A stretch of DNA of 5,299 bases from JBDHBD01 sp039586095 (GTDB lineage Bacteria; Gemmatimonadota; Gemmatimonadetes; Palauibacterales; Palauibacteraceae): positions 1 to 5,299 of the forward strand of contig JBDHLB010000112.1 of NCBI GenBank assembly GCA_039586095.1. Direction: 5' to 3'. Positions 1-5,299 of the stretch are shown here, in pieces. The position numbers and the translations under genes were made by a program. Each line of letters opens with the position of its first letter. The stretch's first letter is position 1. A model generated the notes under the pieces. That model did no database searches. It was not told the DNA's origin and was given only the letters and a program-made list of their open reading frames with translations.

Positions 1-876
1 GTTCTCGAACTTGTCCGACGCCTGCGACCCGATCTGATCGTCCTCGATCTCCTCATGCCCGAAATGGACGGCTTCACCGTGATGGAGGCGATCCAGTCGG
101 AAACGGATGAAGAGGCGTACCTGCCCATCCTCATCCTCACGTCGGACATCAGTCGGGAAGCACGCCGTCGAGCGCTCTCCTCCGGCGCGAAGGACTTTCT
201 GACGAAGCCGATGAGCCCCACGGAGGTGCGCTTCCGCGTCGCCAACCTGCTTCAGACGCGCTCCTTGTGGTTGGAGTGCCAGCGTCAGCGGCAACTGCTC
301 GAGACGACGACGTCCGGGGCCGCGGAGGCGGCCGGCGACGAGCTGCTCGAGCGGTGGGCACTCTGTATCGATGCCGCGACAGGCGCCCCGGAAGGACATG
401 CGAAGCGGGTCGCGTGGATGGCGACGCGGGTCGCCAACGAGCTCGGCCTGCCGGCGGAAGAGGCGGAGCTGATCGGTCAGTCGACGCTGCTGCACGATCT
501 CGGGGCCGTGATTGCGCCCGAGGCGGGGAGGAACGCGAGCGCGGATCCCGGCGAGCCCGGATTCGAACACCCGGAGGTGGTCGGACGGCTCCTCGACGGG
601 TCGCGCGCGCCGGTCCTTCGACTCGCGCGCGAGATCGCGCTCGCCTGTCACGAGCGCTGGGACGGACTCGGCTTTCCGGCCGGGCTCGTTGCGGAAGCGA
701 TCCCTGCCCCGGCTCGCATCGCCGCCGTCGCGCACCACTTCGATGAGCTTGTCTCGGGGCCGCAGGCTCTGCCCGAAGCAGAGGCGCTCGCCCGAATCGA
801 CCAGGAGGTGGGTTCAAGGTTCGAACCGGGTGTCGTGGAAGCGCTCGCCCGGTGTCTCGGAATCCCCGTTGGGTGA
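1..876 (+). CDS. Response regulator, receiver plus divergent HD-GYP-like domain (5' partial)
   Basis: The reading frame is open to the left edge, so the start is missing; about 35-45 residues of a normal receiver domain lie outside. ATG at 55 is internal, because the phospho-acceptor Asp lies before it, at codon 16 (nt 46-48), in the motif LDLLMPEMDG. The conserved Thr (codon 47) and Lys (codon 69, in TKP) complete the receiver site. After a short helical linker (codons about 85-125) comes an HD domain with His133, His165-Asp166 (LHDLG), His190 and the block CHERWDGLGFP (codons 216-226). This resembles the HD-GYP (RpfG-type) c-di-GMP phosphodiesterases, but HDxGK reads HDLGA, the HH pair reads CH, GYP reads GFP, and the late metal-ligand Asp of AD-x-FD is His245. 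There is no DNA-binding domain. The histidine kinase 57 bases downstream is the likely partner. Receiver plus HD fold is secure; c-di-GMP hydrolysis is not. Confidence 0.9.
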   Translation, partial: VLELVRRLRPDLIVLDLLMPEMDGFTVMEAIQSETDEEAYLPILILTSDISREARRRALSSGAKDFLTKPMSPTEVRFRVANLLQTRSLWLECQRQRQLLETTTSGAAEAAGDELLERWALCIDAATGAPEGHAKRVAWMATRVANELGLPAEEAELIGQSTLLHDLGAVIAPEAGRNASADPGEPGFEHPEVVGRLLDGSRAPVLRLAREIALACHERWDGLGFPAGLVAEAIPAPARIAAVAHHFDELVSGPQALPEAEALARIDQEVGSRFEPGVVEALARCLGIPVG

Positions 877-902
877 CTCCGTGAGCGGCAAACCATGTGT
901 GT

Positions 903-920
903 CGGCGTCAAGATACGCCG
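903..920 (+). other. Small hairpin before the kinase gene
   Basis: CGGCGT (903-908) pairs perfectly with ACGCCG (915-920) around the 6-base loop CAAGAT. It fills part of the 57-base gap between the response regulator and the kinase and ends 13 bases before the kinase ATG, just ahead of its presumed ribosome-binding site. No T-run follows, so it is not a standard intrinsic terminator. It could tune kinase translation or RNA stability, or be chance in GC-rich DNA. Confidence 0.3.
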
Positions 921-925
921 TGTAT

Positions 926-930
926 GAGGG
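926..930 (+). promoter_or_regulatory. Possible ribosome-binding site for the kinase
   Basis: GAGGG lies only 3 bases before ATG at 934, closer than ideal. An in-frame TGA at 925-927 rules out any start further upstream in this frame, so ATG 934 is the first possible start. Confidence 0.4.
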
Positions 931-933
931 CGC

Positions 934-2448
934 ATGAGCGTTCAGTCGAGACTGATCCTGCTGTCGACCCTGATGATCGCTGTCCTCATCATGCCGGCGT
1001 ACTACGGCCTCCGGCAGCTCATGGAGCTTCGCGAGATCGCCCTCGACCTCCGGGTTCGCCAGGGGCCTGCTCTCGTGGCGGCCGGCGGGCTGCAGGCGAA
1101 TCTGACGGATCTCGAACGGCACGCCCGCAGGTACGTGGCCGATCCTGATTCCATCACGCGCGGCGAGGTGCTCATTCTGCTGGAGCAGGCGGCGGCCTCG
1201 CTGCTGCGACTCGCCGAGAGCGGCTACACGGCGGAAGCGGAGGAACTGGGTGAGAGTCTCGATGCCGTGACGGCAGAGACGTTGCGTGCCGATTCCATGA
1301 TCCTGGCCGGAGACCCGGCAGGAGCTCGGGCGTCCTTCGTGGACGCGAGAGCGGACCTGCGCGCCGCACCCGACAGGGTCGCCAGTCTGATCGAAGCGAT
1401 CGACGCCCAGGGCGCCGCCGCCGCCATCCGGGCGCAGGAGATCAGTGCCGCTGCGGTCCGGATCACGTCCGTCGGTACGGGCATCGCTGTCGGTTTCGGC
1501 CTCTCACTCGCCGTGATCTCGATCCTCACCCTGGTCGCGCCTCTGCGGCGCCTCCGGTCCGCGATGTCCGCTGTGGCGGCCGGGCGGTTCGTGCCGCCGC
1601 GCACGCTGCCGTACAGTCGTCCGGACGAGATCGGGGACCTGTCGCGGTCGTTCCGCTCGATGACCGAACGGCTTGCCGATCTCGACAAGATCAAGGCCGA
1701 GTTCGTCGGAATCGCCAGTCACGAACTCAAGACACCCGTGAACGTGATTCGGGGCTATGCCGAGATCATGGAGGACGGCTTCTACGGTCCGCTAACGAAA
1801 CGCCAGGAGACCATCCTGGAGCAGATGCGGGAGCAGACGGATCTGTTGTCTGAGAGGGTGAACCAGCTTCTTTCGGTCAGCCGGATGGAGGCGCGCGGCC
1901 TCGAGATGCGTATGGTCGAGGTCGCCACGCGCGACCTGCTGGACGCGATGAGACAGGCGTTCGACCCGGTCGCGACCCGGCACGACATCGATTTCCGTGT
2001 GGAATCACATGCCTCCGCCCCGGAGCGTCTGGTGCTCGACGCGAGCCGGATTCAGAACGAGTTGTTCGGGAACCTTCTGGCAAACGCGTTCAAGTTTACC
2101 CCGGAGGGGGGGCAGGTTCGGCTGCGAGTCCGTGGGGAGGACGGGCGCGTCGTGTTCGAGCTGCGGGACACCGGTGAGGGCATCCCGGAGAGCGAGCTGC
2201 CGTACATCTTCGAGAAGTACTACCAGGCAGGTCATCATGCCGGCAAAGTGGGAGCTGGCCTGGGTTTGGCGATCGCTCGCGAAGTCGTCGAGGCACATGC
2301 CGGCACGATTCGGGCGCGGAGCGAACCTGGACGCGGCACGGAGTTCTTCATCGAGCTGCCCGTTCTGGGTGACGGAGGCCACGCGATACCTGCGATCTCG
2401 AACGAATCCTCGTTGGCGAAGCACAGCGACGAGGATCCCTCCGACTGA
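934..2448 (+). CDS. Membrane sensor histidine kinase (HAMP-HisKA-HATPase_c)
   Basis: This 504-residue kinase should autophosphorylate on His and pass phosphate to a response regulator, most plausibly the one encoded just upstream. A first membrane segment (about residues 6-26) and a second (about 177-201) flank an extracytoplasmic region of about 145 residues. That region is rich in Ala, Leu, Glu and Arg and looks like a helical bundle sensor. HAMP follows (about 202-254), then HisKA with the H box SHELKTP, phospho-acceptor His263. Glu264 and Thr267 match the E-x-x-T pattern linked to phosphatase activity in HisKA kinases. The ATPase domain has the N box (Asn380, Asn384), G1 box DTGEGIP (Asp412), F box (Phe426) and G2 box GAGLGL (440-445). 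All catalytic boxes are intact. A polar tail of about 27 residues follows the ATPase domain and has no recognisable motif. The start is fixed by an in-frame stop at 925-927. The ligand cannot be read from the sequence. Confidence 0.96.
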   Translation: MSVQSRLILLSTLMIAVLIMPAYYGLRQLMELREIALDLRVRQGPALVAAGGLQANLTDLERHARRYVADPDSITRGEVLILLEQAAASLLRLAESGYTAEAEELGESLDAVTAETLRADSMILAGDPAGARASFVDARADLRAAPDRVASLIEAIDAQGAAAAIRAQEISAAAVRITSVGTGIAVGFGLSLAVISILTLVAPLRRLRSAMSAVAAGRFVPPRTLPYSRPDEIGDLSRSFRSMTERLADLDKIKAEFVGIASHELKTPVNVIRGYAEIMEDGFYGPLTKRQETILEQMREQTDLLSERVNQLLSVSRMEARGLEMRMVEVATRDLLDAMRQAFDPVATRHDIDFRVESHASAPERLVLDASRIQNELFGNLLANAFKFTPEGGQVRLRVRGEDGRVVFELRDTGEGIPESELPYIFEKYYQAGHHAGKVGAGLGLAIAREVVEAHAGTIRARSEPGRGTEFFIELPVLGDGGHAIPAISNESSLAKHSDEDPSD

Positions 2449-2461
2449 GCCCATCTGGACA

Positions 2462-2479
2462 GCCCGACTCCAGCCGGGC
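2462..2479 (+). other. Short hairpin between kinase and peptidase genes
   Basis: GCCCG (2462-2466) pairs with CGGGC (2475-2479) around an 8-base loop, in the 44-base gap that otherwise holds nothing I recognise. There is no T-run and the stem is only 5 bp, so a terminator is unlikely. It sits 13 bases before the GTG start of the peptidase and may simply be chance. Confidence 0.15.
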
Positions 2480-2492
2480 ATCGTCAGACCCT

Positions 2493-3620
2493 GTGAAACA
2501 CATACGTTCGACCGTGTCGCGCTGTGCTGCCGCGCTCTTGATTCTCTCCGGCTCGCTTCCGGTCGGCGGTTCGGCGCAGGAACGTCCGCGAGCCCGAGAG
2601 GCCGGCGTGGTCATCGGCGAATTGCCGACGGGACCCGAGAACGCGATCACCGACGTGGCCGGAGTGAAGGTCGGCCACTTCACGCTGGTAGAGGGTGACT
2701 CGATCCGGACGGGCGTGACGGCGGTCCTTCCCCACGGCGGCAACGTGTACCGAGATCGGGTTCGGGCGGCGATCGCGGTGGGCAACGGATTCGGAAAACT
2801 CGTCGGCCTGAGCCAGGTAAACGAGCTCGGCGAAATCGAGACGCCGATACTGCTCACCGGCACGTTGAGCGTGTTTCGCGTCGCCGACGCGCTTCTGGAC
2901 ACTCTCCTCTCTACGCCGGCCAACGCGAACGTACGGTCTATGAACCCGGTGGTCGGCGAGACCAACGATGGGTACCTGAGCGACATTCGGGCACGCCCGA
3001 TCCGACCGGAGCACGTGCGCGCGGCGCTGCGCAGCGCTCGCTCCGGACCGGTCGAGGAGGGAAGCGTGGGTGCGGGAACGGGCACGCGTGCCCTCGGTTG
3101 GAAGGGAGGCATCGGGACCGCGTCGCGGGTGGTGTCCACGTCGAGTGGCGATTACACGGTCGGCGTGCTGGTGCAGACGAACTTCGGCGGCGTACTGCGC
3201 GTGAAGGGTGTTCCGGTGAGTGCCACCCTCCTGGGTGAGGAGAGTCGGGACGACGGCTCCGTGATGATCGTCCTCGCGACCGATGCACCGCTGGCTCATC
3301 GCGAGCTCGAGCGTCTCGCCTACCGGACTTTTCTGGGAATCGCGCGCACGGGCTCACACATGTCCCACGGCTCCGGGGATTACGCGATCGCCTTCTCCAC
3401 GTCGAAGGAGCGGGCGAAGGGCGATGGTTCCACCCTCACGCTGCTCTTTCAAGCAGCGGTAGAGGCGACAGAGGAGGCCGTGATAAATTCCCTGTTGAAA
3501 GCCCGTGGAATGAGCGGATTCCGGGGTCGCCGAGTGGATGCGCTTCCGATCGACTTGACGCTCGAGATGCTCCGGATTCGAGGGCTCCTCGAGCCTCCGA
3601 GTGCGGACGGCTCGCGCTGA
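2493..3620 (+). CDS. Exported P1-family (S58, DmpA-like) aminopeptidase
   Basis: This 375-residue protein belongs to the P1/S58 family (DmpA, BapA): N-terminal nucleophile enzymes that cut themselves before a Ser and then release N-terminal residues from peptides or amides, including D- or beta-amino acids in some members. Family signatures are ITDVAGVKVGH near the N-terminus, GETNDGYLSD (Tyr161), VGAGTG (192-197), KGGIGTASR (204-212) and VLVQTNFG (Asn230). The cleavage block is DDGSVMIVLATDAPL, with the expected scissile bond Gly255-Ser256 and Ser256 as nucleophile. Tyr161 and Asn230 are likely counterparts of the DmpA active-site Tyr and Asn. Residues 1-28 look like a Sec signal peptide: basic n-region with K, H and R, hydrophobic core AALLILSG, and probable cleavage after GSA. 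Export is therefore likely. The start is GTG; this start includes the charged n-region, but no Shine-Dalgarno site is visible. Family assignment is firm; the substrate is unknown. Confidence 0.93.
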   Translation: MKHIRSTVSRCAAALLILSGSLPVGGSAQERPRAREAGVVIGELPTGPENAITDVAGVKVGHFTLVEGDSIRTGVTAVLPHGGNVYRDRVRAAIAVGNGFGKLVGLSQVNELGEIETPILLTGTLSVFRVADALLDTLLSTPANANVRSMNPVVGETNDGYLSDIRARPIRPEHVRAALRSARSGPVEEGSVGAGTGTRALGWKGGIGTASRVVSTSSGDYTVGVLVQTNFGGVLRVKGVPVSATLLGEESRDDGSVMIVLATDAPLAHRELERLAYRTFLGIARTGSHMSHGSGDYAIAFSTSKERAKGDGSTLTLLFQAAVEATEEAVINSLLKARGMSGFRGRRVDALPIDLTLEMLRIRGLLEPPSADGSR

Positions 3621-3630
3621 GAGTGCGCTA

Positions 3631-3656
3631 CCAGGCCCGCACACGACCGGGTCTGG
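3631..3656 (+). other. 9-bp hairpin between peptidase and trkA
   Basis: CCAGGCCCG (3631-3639) pairs with CGGGTCTGG (3648-3656) around the loop CACACGAC, with one G-T wobble and no bulge. It starts 10 bases after the peptidase stop, the usual place for a terminator or a 3'-end stabilising stem. No T-run follows (ACCGCCACC), so efficient intrinsic termination is doubtful. It may separate the peptidase transcript from trkA-trkH, or protect mRNA from 3' decay. Confidence 0.4.
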
Positions 3657-3677
3657 ACCGCCACCTGATAGCAGGCT

Positions 3678-3684
3678 GAGAGGG
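3678..3684 (+). promoter_or_regulatory. Ribosome-binding site for trkA
   Basis: GAGAGGG is the best purine-rich Shine-Dalgarno-like run in the 68-base gap and lies 4 bases before ATG 3689, supporting that start. I see no convincing -35/-10 pair in the gap. Confidence 0.5.
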
Positions 3685-3688
3685 CGCC

Positions 3689-5032
3689 ATGCGCATCATA
3701 ATCGTCGGAGCCGGTGCGGTAGGCTTCCACCTGGCTGAACGTCTCTCCGAAGAAGAACACGACGTCGTCGTCATCGACAACGATGCGCGACGAGCGGATA
3801 AGATCGGGGACCAACTCGACGTCCTGGCCATCGCGGGAAACGGAGCTTCCGTGCCCGTGCTGGAGGAGGCAGGAACCGCGGACGCCGCACTGTTTCTCGC
3901 CGTGACGAACCGCGACGAGGTGAACATCATCGCCTGCCTGGCCGCCGATATGATGGGGGCGGGCAACACGGTAGCCCGGCTGAGCGATCCCGAGTTCTAT
4001 CTGGAAGGCAGTGTCCTCTCGCAGGAGCGCCTCGGGATCGATCTGATGATCAATCCCGAACGCGAGGCGGCCTGGGAGACATACCAGTTGCTCGGCAGCG
4101 AGGCTGCCACGGAGCTGGTCCGCTTCGCGGAGGGGAGAGTCCAGCTGATCGGTCTGCGGATCCTTCCGGACGCGCCCGTGGCGGGCAAGACCATCGTGGA
4201 GCTCGATCGCGAGCTTGCCGACATGCACTTTACGACCGTCGCCGTGTCCCGTGACGGCGACACTCGCATTCCCCGAGGTGCGACCACGCTCGAGGCGGGA
4301 GACCACGTGTTTCTCGTCGTACCCTCGAGCGAAGTGCAAAAGATTCCGCCTCTGGCCGGCTACGATTCGTACCGTCTTCGGCGTGTGATGATTGCGGGGG
4401 GAAGCCAGGAGGCGGTCTATCTCGCCAAGTACCTGGCACAGCACGGCGTCGCCTGCACGATCATCGACATGGACCGCGAACGCTGCGTCGAGCTGTCGGA
4501 GCAACTTCCCGACGCTCTGGTGCTTCACGGCGACGCGACGGATCTCGAGCTTCTCGAAATGGAAGGCGTCTCGGACGTGGACGGGTATGTCGCCTATACG
4601 AACCGCGATTCGACGAACTTGCTTTCGAGTCTGCTCGCGAAGGCTTCGGGCGCGCGCAAGGTAGTGAGCCTGCTGCACAACTTCCGCTACATTCCACTCG
4701 TCACCCGGGTCGGTATCGACGCGGCGGTCTCCCCGCGCATCTCCGCCGTGAATACGATTCTCCGTTATTTGCACCACGGCAACGTCGCGCGCGTCGTCGC
4801 CCTGAAGGGCATTGAAGCCGAAGCGATCGAGGTCAGAATCGGCGGAAAATCGAAAGCCCTTGGAATCCCGCTCCGCGAGCTGGAAATACCGGATGGCGGA
4901 GTGGTCGGGGCGATCATCCGGCGTGGGGAGGTGATCACGCCGCGGGGTGACGATTCCGTCCAGCAGGACGATCGGGTGATTCTGTTCGCGATGCCGAGCG
5001 TAGTGCACAAGCTGGAGCTGATGTTCGCGTGA
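3689..5032 (+). CDS. trkA: Trk potassium uptake regulatory subunit TrkA
   Basis: TrkA is the cytoplasmic, nucleotide-binding ring that gates the TrkH potassium pore. The 447 residues match the usual double-RCK length (E. coli TrkA is about 458). Order: RCK_N1 (about 1-125) with the Rossmann motif GAGAVG (7-12) and the acidic end of beta-2, VVIDND (Asp30); RCK_C1 (about 136-218), with the typical GKTIVELD stretch; RCK_N2 (about 231-350), with IIDMD (Asp260) and HGDATD; RCK_C2 (about 368-447), with LGIPLREL and a hydrophobic C-terminal strand. The first site looks able to bind NAD(H). In the second fold the GxGxxG loop reads GGSQEA (237-242), losing the third Gly, so nucleotide binding there may be weak or altered. 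The N-terminus MRIIIVGAG is typical for the family, confirming the start. The gene overlaps trkH by 4 bases, as expected for an operon. Confidence 0.96.
   Translation: MRIIIVGAGAVGFHLAERLSEEEHDVVVIDNDARRADKIGDQLDVLAIAGNGASVPVLEEAGTADAALFLAVTNRDEVNIIACLAADMMGAGNTVARLSDPEFYLEGSVLSQERLGIDLMINPEREAAWETYQLLGSEAATELVRFAEGRVQLIGLRILPDAPVAGKTIVELDRELADMHFTTVAVSRDGDTRIPRGATTLEAGDHVFLVVPSSEVQKIPPLAGYDSYRLRRVMIAGGSQEAVYLAKYLAQHGVACTIIDMDRERCVELSEQLPDALVLHGDATDLELLEMEGVSDVDGYVAYTNRDSTNLLSSLLAKASGARKVVSLLHNFRYIPLVTRVGIDAAVSPRISAVNTILRYLHHGNVARVVALKGIEAEAIEVRIGGKSKALGIPLRELEIPDGGVVGAIIRRGEVITPRGDDSVQQDDRVILFAMPSVVHKLELMFA
5014..5017 (+). promoter_or_regulatory. Possible ribosome-binding site for trkH
   Basis: GGAG inside the end of trkA lies 11 bases before the GTG start of trkH, slightly long but workable. 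With the GTGA start-stop overlap at 5029-5032 it suggests that trkH translation is coupled to trkA. Confidence 0.35.
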
Positions 5033-5299
5033 GATACGCGCACCTGGTCCATGTCGTCGGCATCATCCTGATCGCCCTCGCCGTCGCCCTGGGGTTCACC
5101 GCTCTCGTCGCCTGGTACTTGGGCGACGGCGATGCACCCGCCTTCGTCATCACGGCCCTCGCGGGTGCAGTCATAGGCTGGGTCGCCTACTGGCGGACGC
5201 AGCTCACCCGCGATCTGAGCGTGCGCGAGGGGTACGCCGTCGTCACCCTCGCGTGGCTCGGTGTCGGCTTGCTCGGCGCCCTTCCGTATCTGCTGACCG
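5029..5299 (+). CDS. trkH: Trk potassium uptake membrane subunit TrkH (3' partial)
   Basis: TrkH is the inner-membrane, potassium-selective pore driven by TrkA. Only the first 90 codons are present and the frame runs off the right edge, so none of the pore-loop selectivity sequences can be inspected. Translation from GTG 5029 gives a hydrophobic first helix (about residues 8-31, HVVGIILIALAVALGF region), a short polar turn (GDGDAP), a second helix (about 38-55), then the family block LSVREGYAVVTLAWLGVGLL (64-83) followed by GALPYLL. The SxREG...VTLxW...GALPYLL pattern is characteristic of TrkH/KtrB-type transporters at this position. The start codon overlaps the trkA stop as GTGA, a coupling arrangement that keeps gate and pore in step. 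No other in-frame start fits as well with the first membrane helix. Confidence 0.93.
   Translation, partial: MRYAHLVHVVGIILIALAVALGFTALVAWYLGDGDAPAFVITALAGAVIGWVAYWRTQLTRDLSVREGYAVVTLAWLGVGLLGALPYLLT

Noticed and set aside
622..633. Perfect 12-bp palindrome CTCGCGCGCGAG.
   Set aside because: It sits inside well-supported coding sequence of the HD domain, consists almost only of CG repeats, and is easily explained by base composition.
149..817. A 222-codon - strand frame opposite the response regulator.
   Set aside because: The translation is mostly Arg, Pro, Ala and Ser, typical of an antisense shadow, while the + frame has clear receiver and HD motifs.
55..876. ATG at 55 as the start of the response regulator.
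   Set aside because: The phospho-acceptor Asp and its hydrophobic strand are encoded upstream in the same open frame, so the gene begins outside the window.
2348..3299. Two open frames of 263 and 271 codons on the - strand opposite the peptidase gene.
   Set aside because: Both are rich in Arg, Ser and Pro, resemble no family, and mirror the codon bias of the real + strand gene.
3657..3688. A TGATAG element before trkA considered as a -10 box.
   Set aside because: No acceptable -35 element is spaced 16-18 bases upstream, and the hairpin occupies that place, so a promoter cannot be supported.
3449..5008. A 519-codon open frame on the - strand opposite trkA and the end of the peptidase gene.
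   Set aside because: Its translation is rich in Arg, His and Asp with no recognisable domain, and it lies entirely opposite two strongly supported genes. Long antisense frames are common in GC-rich DNA.

Overview
This is a GC-rich, densely coding window in which every supported gene is on the + strand. There are five genes: a response regulator cut by the left edge, a membrane histidine kinase, an exported P1-family (S58/DmpA) peptidase, a complete TrkA, and the first 90 codons of TrkH cut by the right edge. Gaps between genes are 57, 44 and 68 bases, then a 4-base overlap. All four visible stop codons are TGA. The gene content is bacterial. A Sec-type signal peptide, GC-rich third positions and weak or absent Shine-Dalgarno sites would fit an environmental Gram-negative-type lineage such as Gemmatimonadota or a deep proteobacterium. 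That placement is a guess, because no taxonomic marker is present.

Left part (1-2448): the response regulator joins a receiver domain to a divergent HD-GYP-like domain and has no DNA-binding domain. It is followed by an orthodox HisKA histidine kinase with two membrane segments, an extracytoplasmic helical sensor and a HAMP domain. The two probably form a two-component system whose output is enzymatic or protein-protein rather than direct transcription control. Several residues usual for c-di-GMP phosphodiesterases are changed in the HD domain.

Middle (2493-3620): a secreted, probably self-cleaving aminopeptidase or amidase of the DmpA type. Its link to either neighbouring system is unknown.

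Right part (3689-5299): trkA and trkH, overlapping by GTGA, encode the cytoplasmic NAD(H)-sensing gating subunit and the membrane pore of a Trk potassium uptake system. A 9-bp hairpin just before trkA lies between this unit and the upstream genes.

I see no tRNA, rRNA, CRISPR array, insertion sequence or phage gene. I also do not see a clearly new biological system. The points most worth a second look are the altered HD-GYP active site, the lost glycine motif in the second nucleotide-binding fold of TrkA, and the mixed neighbourhood of signalling, secreted peptidase and potassium uptake.
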